Below are positions 15,979 to 23,825 of a stretch of DNA of 64,000 bases, piece by piece. The translations under genes were made by a program, and so were the position numbers. The notes beneath the pieces were generated by a model. It had not been told where the DNA came from. It saw nothing but the letters and a program-made list of their open reading frames with translations, and did no database searches. The number at the start of each line of letters is the position of its first letter. The first letter of the stretch is position 1. Source of the DNA: Thermocaproicibacter sp002410755 (GTDB lineage Bacteria; Bacillota; Clostridia; Oscillospirales; Acutalibacteraceae); NCBI GenBank assembly GCA_036839715.1, contig DAITDU010000003.1:29869-93868 (forward strand), in the 5' to 3' direction.

Positions 15979-17157
15979 ATGGACGATTTCGTTTATTATG
16001 CACCTACAAAAGTCGTTTTTGGCAGGAAAGCCGAAGAAAAAGTTGGAAAACTGATTCAGGAACAGCATTGCAAAAAAGTCCTGCTCCACTATGGCAGTGG
16101 CAGTGTCAAACGTTCCGGCTTGCTGAAACGGGTTCAGGATGTTCTGGATGCTGCAAAAATTTCTTATGTTGAACTTGGCGGCGTTGTTCCCAATCCACGC
16201 CTTTCTCTGGTGCGCAGGGGAATTGAGCTTTGCAGAAAGGAAGGAGTCGATTTCATTCTTGCTGTAGGTGGTGGCAGTGTAATTGACTCTTCCAAAGCCA
16301 TTGGCTATGGTGTAGCAAATGGAGGCGACGTATGGGACTTTTATGATTTTAAGCGTGAGCCGTCTGCCTGCCTGCCCATTGGTGTTATCCTTACACTGGC
16401 AGCGGCAGGAAGCGAAATGAGTGCTTCCTCAGTTATTACCAATGAAGATGGCTGGGTGAAACGAGGCTACAGCAATAATCTCTGCCGGCCGCGCTTTGCC
16501 CTGATGAATCCGGAACTGACAATGACTCTTCCAGCATATCAGACTGCCTGCGGCTGTGTGGATGTCATGATGCACACCATGGAGCGGTACTTTACCCATG
16601 TAAAAAGCATGGAGCTGACCGATGGCATCGGTGAGGCACTGATGAGGACTGTCCGCAAAAATGCGTTGATTCTCCGTGATGATCCGAATAATTATGACGC
16701 CAGGGCGGAAGTAATGTGGGCTGGCAGCCTGTCTCACAACGGCTTGACCGGCTGCGGAACGGAAGGCGGAGACTGGGCAACGCACAAGATGGAACTCCAG
16801 TTGAGCGGTATGTTTGACGTTGCACATGGTGCTGGTCTTGCAGCCCTTTGGGGAAGCTGGGCCCGCTATGTTTATGATGAGCGGCCGGCGCGTTTTGCCC
16901 AGTTTGCCGTTAACGTAATGGATGAAAAGCCCGGTGTCTCTGATGGAGAGACTGCGCTCAGGGGAATTGCGGCGGTAGAAAATTTCTATCGCTCCATTAA
17001 AATGCCCACTAACCTGAAAGAGCTCGGTGTTACGCCAACCGACGCACAGATTGATGAAATGTCACATAAATGTGACATTGCGACACACGGCTGTACGGGT
17101 GTGGTCAAGCCTTTGAAGGAAAAAGACGTTACGGCGATCTACCGTATGGCAAGGTAG
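15979..17157 (+). CDS. Iron-containing alcohol dehydrogenase (butanol dehydrogenase-like)
   Basis: 392 residues, the usual size of group III dehydrogenases. GGGSVIDSSKAI (about 95-106) is the cofactor-binding loop. The metal ligands lie in CGCVDVMMHTMERYF (Asp, His) and FDVAHGAGLAALWGSWARY (His), with a final conserved His in CDIATHG. The family reduces aldehydes to alcohols with NAD(P)H, and the closest types I recognise are clostridial butanol dehydrogenases of the YqhD/BdhA kind. GGGGGAAA lies upstream of the ATG at 15979. Monocistronic and flanked by terminators, so it is controlled through its own leader. Confidence 0.88.
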   Translation: MDDFVYYAPTKVVFGRKAEEKVGKLIQEQHCKKVLLHYGSGSVKRSGLLKRVQDVLDAAKISYVELGGVVPNPRLSLVRRGIELCRKEGVDFILAVGGGSVIDSSKAIGYGVANGGDVWDFYDFKREPSACLPIGVILTLAAAGSEMSASSVITNEDGWVKRGYSNNLCRPRFALMNPELTMTLPAYQTACGCVDVMMHTMERYFTHVKSMELTDGIGEALMRTVRKNALILRDDPNNYDARAEVMWAGSLSHNGLTGCGTEGGDWATHKMELQLSGMFDVAHGAGLAALWGSWARYVYDERPARFAQFAVNVMDEKPGVSDGETALRGIAAVENFYRSIKMPTNLKELGVTPTDAQIDEMSHKCDIATHGCTGVVKPLKEKDVTAIYRMAR

Positions 17158-17233
17158 GTCATATCGGAATCTGCTGCCAGATTCTATCAAGCAATGAAAG
17201 CCAGCGCCTTAAGGGCGCTGACCCATCCTGTCG

Positions 17234-17276
17234 AAGGACCCATCCAACGCTTTCAGCGAAGGAAGAGTCCTTTTTT
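17234..17276 (+). terminator. Terminator after alcohol dehydrogenase
   Basis: AAGGAC (17234-17239) pairs with GTCCTT (17267-17272) around an inner stem, with TTTTTT at 17271-17276. A separate hairpin AGCGCC-TTAA-GGGCGCT lies just upstream. Confidence 0.65.
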
Positions 17277-17318
17277 AACATGGCAAAAAACCCAGATTTT
17301 GCTGGACCTTTTTTGACA

Positions 17319-17360
17319 AACTGAGCCGGGTATCTTTTCGGATACTCAGTTCTTTTTTTC
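17319..17360 (+). terminator. Second terminator before spoIIIA operon
   Basis: AACTGA and TCAGTT with inner GTATC/GATAC arms, followed by CTTTTTTTC. It insulates the sporulation operon from read-through. Confidence 0.65.
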
Positions 17361-17372
17361 TGTTTGAAATCC

Positions 17373-17402
17373 GTTCTAATAGCTGGGCTTTGTCCATAAG
17401 TA
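17373..17402 (+). promoter_or_regulatory. Possible sigma-E promoter of spoIIIA
   Basis: GTTCTAAT (17373-17380), 14 bases, then CATAAGTA (17395-17402), partly matching the sigma-E elements GTCATATT and CATACAnT. Mother-cell sigma-E control of spoIIIA is known in Bacillus subtilis; the match here is partial. Confidence 0.35.
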
Positions 17403-17428
17403 TTGATATGAAAGGGGAGGACAAGGCA

Positions 17429-18451
17429 ATGAACCAAATGAAAGCAGCAAGGTTTGATACTGCCGCTGCGGGTATTTGCAAAAAAATCCGCAGCAGTCTT
17501 CTTGCACTATCCCCAGAACAGAAACTGCAAGCCCAGGAAATCCGCCTGCGTGCCGGCAGGCCTGTTGCAGTCTGTTTCCCGCACGGTACATGTTTTCTGC
17601 GGGAAAATGGTGAAACCGTCCTCGATGGCATTGCAGACGGCTTACTGAGAGCTTCAAAAAGCGACATTGAAGAAACATTTCAAATTCTCTGTGAAAATTC
17701 AGTTTACAGCCATGAGAATGAAATTCGGAACGGCTATCTTACCCTTCGGGGTGGTTACCGCGCTGGTATTTGTGGTACAGCCGTCCTGCAAAATGGCGAA
17801 ATAACCGGGATAAGAGATATTTCATCAATCTGCCTTAGGATTGCACGGGAACTGCCGGGCTGTGCAGATGAGTTACTTGAGCGCCTTGGAGATTCTGTCT
17901 GCGGAGGGCTTTTAATTGCCGGTCCACCTTCCAGTGGAAAAACAACAATTTTACGGGATATTGTGCGCCAGCTTTCGAGCGGCATCCGTGGGCCGGCTAA
18001 AAAGGTTGTTATTGTTGATGAACGCGGTGAGATTGCCGGATGTTGTCATGGAATTCCTCAAAATGATGTTGGACTCTGTTGTGATGTCTTGGACGGATAT
18101 CCCAAAGCTGAGGGAATCCTTATGGCTGTGCGGTCGCTTTCCCCGCAGATTGTTGTCTGTGATGAAATTGGTTCAGAGACAGAAACCCGCGCAGTTGAAC
18201 TGAGCCTGAATGCAGGTGCTGCGGTTATTGCCAGCATTCATGCCGGAAATTTGAGCGAGTTCCTTCGCCGGGACCAAGCCACCGCTCTCATGAAAAGCGG
18301 AGCGTTTCAGCATATCGCCATGCTTCGCGGCTGTGCCGAACCAGGTAAAATCAGCGGAATATATAGGACAGGTGATTTGGTTGCTGAAATTTGCAGGGGC
18401 ACTTCTTCTGATAATTGCAGGCTGTCTGGCAGGGTTTGTGGAATCGCATAA
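17429..18451 (+). CDS. spoIIIAA: Stage III sporulation protein AA (secretion ATPase)
   Basis: 340 residues. The ATPase core has Walker A GPPSSGKTT near residue 165, VVIVDERGEIAG as the Walker B-like strand, and QIVVCDEIGSETE. It is the motor-like subunit of the SpoIIIA-SpoIIQ channel, acting on the mother-cell side of the membrane around the engulfed forespore. The ATG at 17429 is chosen over an upstream TTG because GGGGAGG lies 8 bases before it. First gene of a complete, tightly packed AA-AH operon. Confidence 0.95.
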   Translation: MNQMKAARFDTAAAGICKKIRSSLLALSPEQKLQAQEIRLRAGRPVAVCFPHGTCFLRENGETVLDGIADGLLRASKSDIEETFQILCENSVYSHENEIRNGYLTLRGGYRAGICGTAVLQNGEITGIRDISSICLRIARELPGCADELLERLGDSVCGGLLIAGPPSSGKTTILRDIVRQLSSGIRGPAKKVVIVDERGEIAGCCHGIPQNDVGLCCDVLDGYPKAEGILMAVRSLSPQIVVCDEIGSETETRAVELSLNAGAAVIASIHAGNLSEFLRRDQATALMKSGAFQHIAMLRGCAEPGKISGIYRTGDLVAEICRGTSSDNCRLSGRVCGIA

Positions 18452-18875
18452 GCTGAGCCTGCGCGTAGAAAAACTGGAATCCTTTCTGCATTTCCTTTCT
18501 GCAGCCAAGTCTGAAATCCGTTTTTCGGCACTCCCGGTTGCGGGTATTCTTCAAAAGCACAGCGAAGGAATTGAATTCTTTTGGCTGATTCCGGATGGGA
18601 CTTCCGGAGATGACTGGGCCAAGTCCTGGAACGGTGCAGTCCTAGCCGGAGCTGTGCATGAGGGCTTCTCCCAGAAAGACCTGGAACTTTTAACCGGTTT
18701 TGGCGAAGGATTTGGAACAAGTGATACTGAAGGCCAGATTGCTCATTTCAGCCTTTACGAAAATCTCACTTCTTCTGCATTGCGCGAGGCTAGGGAAGAA
18801 CGGAACAGAAAATCAAAACTTTATCGGATGCTGGGCATCTTTGGCGGGACGGCTGCTGCAATCCTGCTGTGTTGA
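18381..18875 (+). CDS. spoIIIAB: Stage III sporulation protein AB
   Basis: About 164 residues. An N-terminal membrane helix (LKFAGALLLIIAGCLAGF) and a C-terminal one (MLGIFGGTAAAILLC) flank a helical domain resembling type II secretion protein F. The TTG at 18381 is favoured because AGGACAGG is 8 bases upstream and the product then begins MLKFAGAL, like the family; a GTG at 18372 is the alternative. It overlaps spoIIIAA by about 70 bp. It ends LYRMLGIFGG...LLC just before spoIIIAC. Confidence 0.92.
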   Translation: MLKFAGALLLIIAGCLAGFVESHKLSLRVEKLESFLHFLSAAKSEIRFSALPVAGILQKHSEGIEFFWLIPDGTSGDDWAKSWNGAVLAGAVHEGFSQKDLELLTGFGEGFGTSDTEGQIAHFSLYENLTSSALREAREERNRKSKLYRMLGIFGGTAAAILLC

Positions 18876-18891
18876 AAATGGAGGAAATAAA

Positions 18892-19086
18892 ATGGATGTG
18901 GATTTGATTTTCAAGATTGCTGCGATTGGGATTATAGTCGCCGTTTTGAATCAGCTGTTAATTCGTTCCGGAAGAGAAGAGCAGGCGATGATGACAACAC
19001 TGGCGGGGCTCATTGTTGTGTTGACGATGCTTGTGCAACAGATCAGCACGCTTTTCAAGACAATTAAATCCGTCTTTGGACTTTGA
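18892..19086 (+). CDS. spoIIIAC: Stage III sporulation protein AC
   Basis: 64 residues, two membrane helices, beginning MDVDLIFKIAAIGII, the standard form of this small subunit. GGAGG lies 7 bases before the ATG. It belongs to the SpoIIIA channel complex, and its family length (about 65) matches. Confidence 0.95.
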   Translation: MDVDLIFKIAAIGIIVAVLNQLLIRSGREEQAMMTTLAGLIVVLTMLVQQISTLFKTIKSVFGL

Positions 19087-19088
19087 TT

Positions 19089-19481
19089 ATGAATATTGTA
19101 GGAATTGCCGGGATTGCCATCTGTGCAGCCATTGTTGCTGCCATGCTGCGCAGGTATAACCAGGAATACGCCATTACTATTGTTATTGCTGCCGGTATCA
19201 TTATTCTAATTGAAATGCTCAGCAGCTTGGCGCCAGCTATCCGGCAAATTCAGACTTTGCTTTCTTCCGCAGGCCTTTCTTCCAGCTATGCACTGATTCT
19301 TTTTAAGACACTCGGTATTTGCTTTCTTGCTCAGTTTGCAGCAGATTCCTGTCGGGATGCGGGGGAAAATGCGCTGGCTTCTAAGGTTGAACTTGCGGGA
19401 AAAATTACAATTGTCATTCTTGCGCTTCCTCTCTTCGAGAAGATTGCCCAAACGGCTGTGGGTTTAATTGGTAAATCGTGA
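19089..19481 (+). CDS. spoIIIAD: Stage III sporulation protein AD
   Basis: About 130 residues and three to four membrane helices (IVGIAGIAICAAIVAAML first), related to SpoIIIAC. The ATG at 19089 is 2 bp after the spoIIIAC stop, with TTTGGA as a weak site; an in-frame TTG at 19083 would overlap that stop. Confidence 0.94.
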   Translation: MNIVGIAGIAICAAIVAAMLRRYNQEYAITIVIAAGIIILIEMLSSLAPAIRQIQTLLSSAGLSSSYALILFKTLGICFLAQFAADSCRDAGENALASKVELAGKITIVILALPLFEKIAQTAVGLIGKS

Positions 19482-19494
19482 GAGGAAGAGAAAG

Positions 19495-20667
19495 TTGAAA
19501 AAAATGACGAAAAAAATATTTTGCTTTCTTTTCCTGCTTGCGGCTGCGTTGTTTTTCAGGGCTCCAATATTTGCAGCCAGTGTCTCTACTTCGACAGACA
19601 CCAGCGTACAGCAGTACTATAAGGAACAGTATGAAAACAGCGGTGCGGCACAACTGCCGAATAAACTTCCAGAGGATACGAAAAAGATTTTGCATGAACT
19701 GGGTGTCGATTCTGCGGATCAGGATTCCATAAAAGCTGTGACCCCTCAGAATTATTTTCAAAAAATCATCTCTGTTTTCACCGGAAAACTAGGAAACCCG
19801 CTGCGGGTGTTTGCCTCGGCTATCTCAGTGGTCCTGCTCTGTGCACTTCTGGAAGGCCTGAAGCTTTCATTTGGGGAAAAGCCTTTAGGAGGTGTCGTCA
19901 GGATGGTTGGCACACTCTGCGTCTGTACCCTGTTTATTCAGCCGATTGTTTCCTGTATTTCCGACGCGGCAGACGTTCTGAAAGCAGCTTCGACGTTTCT
20001 CCTTGCGTGTGTTCCAGTCCTTTCTGGGATTATGGTGGCAGCAGGCCAATCGGCTTCAGCCGGTGCATACCATATGCTGGTGACGGCTGCCGGAAATGTC
20101 GTTTCCTCATTTGCTTCTTTTGTCCTTGTACCGCTTATGAATATTTTTCTCGCGCTTTCCATTGTTTCTTCCATTTCACCCGGTATCAACCTAAATGGCT
20201 TTTGCAGTGCACTGAACAAGGTAATTAAGTGGATTATGGGCCTCGGCATGACACTTTTCACCGGCCTTGTCACGATGCACTCTGTTGTAGCTTCCTCCGC
20301 AGACACTACGGGAATCCGTACTGCCAAATTCGTCGTTGGCAGCTTTGTACCGGTTGTCGGCAGTGCACTCGGGGAAGCTTTGAATACGGTAAGTTCCTGC
20401 ATAAAGACGCTTAAAGCCGGCGTTGGCGCCTTTGGACTGCTTGCCGGACTGTTCCTATTCCTTCCTATTCTTGCTGAATGTGTCCTTTGGATTTTAACTT
20501 TGACACTCTGCTCCGGTGTAAGTCAGATTTTTAACCTGGACGAAATTACAGGGCTTTTGAAAGCGTCGGCAGATGTTGTATCCACACTGGTTGCCATCCT
20601 CCTCTGCTGCATGGCGGTTCTGATTATTACAACAGTTGTCATGCTAACGATCGGAGGTGCGGTATGA
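19495..20667 (+). CDS. spoIIIAE: Stage III sporulation protein AE
   Basis: About 390 residues. A cleavable-looking signal (FCFLFLLAAALFFRAPIFA) is followed by a short external part and about seven membrane helices. It is the large polytopic subunit of the SpoIIIA channel. The TTG at 19495 has AGAGGAAG a few bases upstream; an ATG at 19504 is also possible. The stop overlaps the spoIIIAF start by 4 bp. Confidence 0.94.
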   Translation: MKKMTKKIFCFLFLLAAALFFRAPIFAASVSTSTDTSVQQYYKEQYENSGAAQLPNKLPEDTKKILHELGVDSADQDSIKAVTPQNYFQKIISVFTGKLGNPLRVFASAISVVLLCALLEGLKLSFGEKPLGGVVRMVGTLCVCTLFIQPIVSCISDAADVLKAASTFLLACVPVLSGIMVAAGQSASAGAYHMLVTAAGNVVSSFASFVLVPLMNIFLALSIVSSISPGINLNGFCSALNKVIKWIMGLGMTLFTGLVTMHSVVASSADTTGIRTAKFVVGSFVPVVGSALGEALNTVSSCIKTLKAGVGAFGLLAGLFLFLPILAECVLWILTLTLCSGVSQIFNLDEITGLLKASADVVSTLVAILLCCMAVLIITTVVMLTIGGAV

Positions 20668-21146
20668 AGGTAATTCAGCAGTGGACTTTAATTATCTGCC
20701 TTGCCTCTTTGACAGCAGCTCTTGTGCAGAGCATTCTTCCAAACGGAAGTATGGAGCGTATGGGACGTTTTGTAATGGGTGCATTTTTGATCTGTGCAAT
20801 GATTGAACCGCTTTCCAAATTTATACCGAGTCTTCGCGTCAGTCTCCAGAGTCCTGCAAACAGTGTCTCACAAAAAAATACCGAAATTCAATCTACTGTA
20901 AACAGTGAGATGAAGAAAGAAGCAGAGAAAAGCGTTACAAGACTTGTAACGGCAGAATTAGCCCGAACCGGAATCAAATGCAAAAATGTACAGGTCGATA
21001 TGGATACAACAGCAGGTAGCCGCATAAATATTAGTAAAGTCATCGTCAGACTAAATAAATCAGACGCTGCCAAAACTACAGCGGCAAAGGAATATCTGGA
21101 AAAAGAACTGGGGTTAAAAACGGAGGTCGTTACTGATGGCGGCTGA
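20664..21146 (+). CDS. spoIIIAF: Stage III sporulation protein AF
   Basis: 160 residues. Two N-terminal membrane helices (IIQ...LASLTAALVQSILP and GRFVMGAFLICAMIEPLSKF) precede an external domain of the ring-building type also found in AG and AH. It starts inside the spoIIIAE stop (ATGA-type overlap) and ends 11 bp inside spoIIIAG. Confidence 0.93.
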   Translation: MKVIQQWTLIICLASLTAALVQSILPNGSMERMGRFVMGAFLICAMIEPLSKFIPSLRVSLQSPANSVSQKNTEIQSTVNSEMKKEAEKSVTRLVTAELARTGIKCKNVQVDMDTTAGSRINISKVIVRLNKSDAAKTTAAKEYLEKELGLKTEVVTDGG

Positions 21147-21735
21147 GCATGGACGGACAAAGCCAAGGGGCTTTTTTCAGAAAATTGCTGAAAATGATAC
21201 CAGCCGTAAGATTGCAGTTGCCGTAGGAATAATTGGGATTATCCTGATTGCTATTTCCGGGAGCATAAAAAGCATTGCACCACAAAAGAACAGTCAAAAT
21301 ACATCTTCGCAGGTCCAGCCGTCATCTATTACGGCTGAGAAATACGAAAAGCGGGTAGAACAGGACCTTACCGAAATTCTTTCCCAAGTTTCCGGAGTCG
21401 GAAATGTCCGTGTTCTTGTAACATTGGAACAGACATCACAGAGGGTTTACGCAACACAGGGTAAGACGAGCGGGCAGCAGACAAGCGAAAATGAAGAAAG
21501 CGGGACGGGAAAACAGGAAACAACTAAAGATAATGAGACGAGTTATCTTCTGATTAAGGACGCAGACGGCTCTGAGAACGCGCTCCCAATTACAGAAATA
21601 CAGCCTGTTGTGAAAGGCGTTGTCATTGTCTGTGACGGGGGAGGCAGCCCGAAAGTCCAGAAGGACATTACCGATGCGGTTACGACGGCACTGCGTATTT
21701 CATCCACACAAGTGTGCGTCATCAAAGCAAAATAA
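21136..21735 (+). CDS. spoIIIAG: Stage III sporulation protein AG
   Basis: 199 residues. One membrane helix (about 26-45, VAVGIIGIILIAISGS), then a ring-building-motif domain with VSGVGNVRVLVTLE and, at the end, VQKDITDAVTTALRISSTQVCVIKAK. In Bacillus subtilis this protein forms the large ring of the intermembrane channel. The low-complexity Ser/Gln/Glu insert (about residues 110-140) fits the beta-insertion region that is variable in the family. Confidence 0.94.
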   Translation: MAAEHGRTKPRGFFQKIAENDTSRKIAVAVGIIGIILIAISGSIKSIAPQKNSQNTSSQVQPSSITAEKYEKRVEQDLTEILSQVSGVGNVRVLVTLEQTSQRVYATQGKTSGQQTSENEESGTGKQETTKDNETSYLLIKDADGSENALPITEIQPVVKGVVIVCDGGGSPKVQKDITDAVTTALRISSTQVCVIKAK

Positions 21736-21760
21736 CAAATGAAATCAGGGGGAATTGAAG

Positions 21761-22375
21761 ATGGCAGTAGGCAAACGGCAGCTTGTTCTGGCGGCGCTTG
21801 TTGTCGCGCTGGGTGCAGCTGTATACTTAAATTGGGCGTTTTTTGGCAACGGAACACAGCTTCCAGCAACGCAAGCAGTTACATCTGGTGTTTCTAACCG
21901 ACAGTACGGACAGACACTTCAGGTAAACGCAAGTACTTCTTCCGGTGCAAAAAGCTCTTCCAAAAAAAGTTCTTCCAATGTGTCAAAAGCTTCCTCCGCA
22001 ACGTCAGCAGCAGCCACTGCAACATCAGACGACTACTTCAGTCAGGCACGCCTCGACCGCGAAAAAGCCCAGGACGAAGCAAAAGAGACCATTGCCAAGG
22101 TGTTTGTAAACTCAAACTCGGATAATACAATGAAACAGGAAGCAGTGACGAAGACTGCTTCTTTAATGCAAAATCTGATCCGTGAAGCTGACATTGAAAA
22201 TTTGGTCAAGGCAAAAGGGTTCCAAGACTGCATTGTAACGCTGGATAACGGCCAGTGCAACGTAGTTGTAAAGACCAAGGCAAATTCCGAAAATGATGCT
22301 GCCGTTATTCAGGATATTGTGGCTGGCCAGACTGGGCTTTCCTATGACAAAATCAAGATAATCGAGCGGTCCTAG
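21761..22375 (+). CDS. spoIIIAH: Stage III sporulation protein AH
   Basis: 204 residues. One membrane helix (about 7-25) ends in the family hallmark YLNW, followed by a Ser/Ala-rich linker and a ring-building domain containing DREKAQDEAKETI and a final DKIKIIERS. The partner in other species is SpoIIQ from the forespore. The ATG at 21761 has GGGGG 8 bases upstream. Last gene of the operon. Confidence 0.95.
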   Translation: MAVGKRQLVLAALVVALGAAVYLNWAFFGNGTQLPATQAVTSGVSNRQYGQTLQVNASTSSGAKSSSKKSSSNVSKASSATSAAATATSDDYFSQARLDREKAQDEAKETIAKVFVNSNSDNTMKQEAVTKTASLMQNLIREADIENLVKAKGFQDCIVTLDNGQCNVVVKTKANSENDAAVIQDIVAGQTGLSYDKIKIIERS

Positions 22376-22397
22376 TTGTGTTTGCGGTGAAATGTGG

Positions 22398-22403
22398 TAT
22401 AAT
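22398..22403 (+). promoter_or_regulatory. Extended -10 promoter upstream of nusB
   Basis: TGGTATAAT is an extended -10. A weak TTGTGT lies 16 bases upstream. The predicted start is near 22410, only about 30 bases before the terminator-like hairpin at 22440. Confidence 0.45.
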
Positions 22404-22439
22404 ATCTCCGTGGAAGTTTGAAGAATAACAGCGGATTTT

Positions 22440-22468
22440 AAGCCCTCCACAATGTGGAGGGCTTTTTT
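22440..22468 (+). terminator. Strong terminator between spoIIIAH and nusB
   Basis: AAGCCCTCCAC and GTGGAGGGCTT form a perfect 11-bp stem with a 3-base loop, followed by TTTTTT. It ends the spoIIIA transcript, and it lies after a promoter, so it may also attenuate nusB. Confidence 0.85.
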
Positions 22469-22489
22469 ATTTGAAATGCGGAGGATACT

Positions 22490-22897
22490 ATGAATCGGAG
22501 AAAAGCACGGGAACAGGCATTCATTATTGGTTTTGAGCGAAGCATCAATCAAGATACGGTTATGGCAATCATCGACAATGCAGAGACTTGCGAGGAAATC
22601 CATATTGATGAATTCGCAGAAGAATTAGCTTCCGGTGTCGAGCAAAATGAGGTTAGCCTCGACGGGGTAATTAAAAAGTACATCAAAAGCTGGACGATGA
22701 GCAGGCTTTCAAAAGTTTCTTTGTCAATTCTCCGCCTTGCATTGTATGAAATGCAGTTTATGCCGGATATTCCAGTCAGCGTATCAATCAATGAAGCCGT
22801 GAACCTGGCAAAAAAATACGGTGGTTCCCAGGATGCTCCCTTCGTTAATGGTGTATTGGGCTCAGCCGCAAAAGAACTCGGTGAAAAAAATGCCTGA
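22490..22897 (+). CDS. nusB: Transcription antitermination factor NusB
   Basis: 135 residues, all-helical. It begins MNRRKAREQAF and carries LSKVSLSILRLALYEM and the C-terminal VSINEAVNLAKKYGG and FVNGVLGSAAKEL motifs typical of NusB, which binds boxA RNA with S10 in rRNA antitermination. GGAGG is 7 bases before the ATG. It heads a housekeeping run with the TsaD paralogue and xseAB and overlaps the next gene by 8 bp. Confidence 0.93.
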   Translation: MNRRKAREQAFIIGFERSINQDTVMAIIDNAETCEEIHIDEFAEELASGVEQNEVSLDGVIKKYIKSWTMSRLSKVSLSILRLALYEMQFMPDIPVSVSINEAVNLAKKYGGSQDAPFVNGVLGSAAKELGEKNA

Positions 22898-23825
22898 TAT
22901 TCTCGGAATTGACACGAGCAATTATACAACATCTGTGGCACTCTTTAAAAATGGACGGATGTTCCAAAGCAAGAAGCTTCTTCCGGTTGCAGCCGGGGCG
23001 AAAGGGCTGCGGCAGAGTGACGCAGTATTTCATCATGTTCAGCAGCTACCGGAAGTTTTAGAATCCCTTCCCTTTCAGGGTGCGGAAATTGCTGCCGTTG
23101 GTGTATCTTCCCGCCCGCGCAGCATGGTAGGTTCTTATATGCCGTGCTTTCTTGTCGGAATTGCTGTAGCCGCTGCTGTAGCAAAGTCCTGTAGTGTACC
23201 GCTTTATCGTTTTTCCCATCAGCAGGGACACATTGCCGCTGTGCTGTATTCCGCTGGAAAACTGGAACTGCTCCGCAACCGGTTCCTTGCATTCCATGTC
23301 TCCGGAGGCACAACGGAAGCAGTCCTTTGTGAACCGGCTCAGGACGGGATCTTTTCTACCAGGATTGTGGCAAAATCCCTAGACCTGAAAGCGGGACAGG
23401 CTGTAGATCGGGTTGGCATTATGCTTGGCTTACATTTCCCTGCAGGGCCTGAACTGGAAAAACTGGCGCTCCGTTCCAAGAAATCCTTTCAGATTTCTCC
23501 GGTTCTCAAAGGATGTGACTGTTCTCTTTCTGGCGTAGAAAACCAGTGCCATGCCATGCTGAAGGCCGGTGCACCGGAGGAGGAAATTGCGGCATATTGC
23601 CTTTCAAGCATCTTGGCGGCTCTGGACGGTATGGCTGCTGAACTGCAAAAGGTATATGGTAACTTGCCTCTTCTCTTTGCGGGAGGTGTTATGGGAAATT
23701 CTATTCTGCGCAATGCTTTATCGAAAAAATATAAAGCTATATTCGCTGAGCCGAAATTATCTTCTGATAATGCTGCCGGTGTAGCGGTGCTTGCTGCGCT
23801 CAGGGAAGGAAATGAAGAGCTATGA
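22890..23825 (+). CDS. TsaD/Kae1 paralogue (peptidase M22-like)
   Basis: 311 residues with the ASKHA fold: ILGIDTSNYTT at the start, VGVSSRPRSMVGSY, a metal site HQQGH near residues 109-113, FHVSGGTTEAV, and FAGGVMGNS near the end. True TsaD usually has HxEGH; here the middle residue is Gln, although both His are kept. This is the clostridial TsaD-like protein found next to nusB and xseA rather than the tRNA t6A enzyme itself, and its function is unknown. The ATG at 22890 gives the family N-terminus and overlaps nusB by 8 bp. Confidence 0.8.
   Translation: MPDILGIDTSNYTTSVALFKNGRMFQSKKLLPVAAGAKGLRQSDAVFHHVQQLPEVLESLPFQGAEIAAVGVSSRPRSMVGSYMPCFLVGIAVAAAVAKSCSVPLYRFSHQQGHIAAVLYSAGKLELLRNRFLAFHVSGGTTEAVLCEPAQDGIFSTRIVAKSLDLKAGQAVDRVGIMLGLHFPAGPELEKLALRSKKSFQISPVLKGCDCSLSGVENQCHAMLKAGAPEEEIAAYCLSSILAALDGMAAELQKVYGNLPLLFAGGVMGNSILRNALSKKYKAIFAEPKLSSDNAAGVAVLAALREGNEEL

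Noticed and set aside
17159..17437. Minus-strand frames between the alcohol dehydrogenase and spoIIIAA
   Set aside because: The region holds two terminators and the spoIIIA promoter. The frames cross them and have no ribosome binding site.
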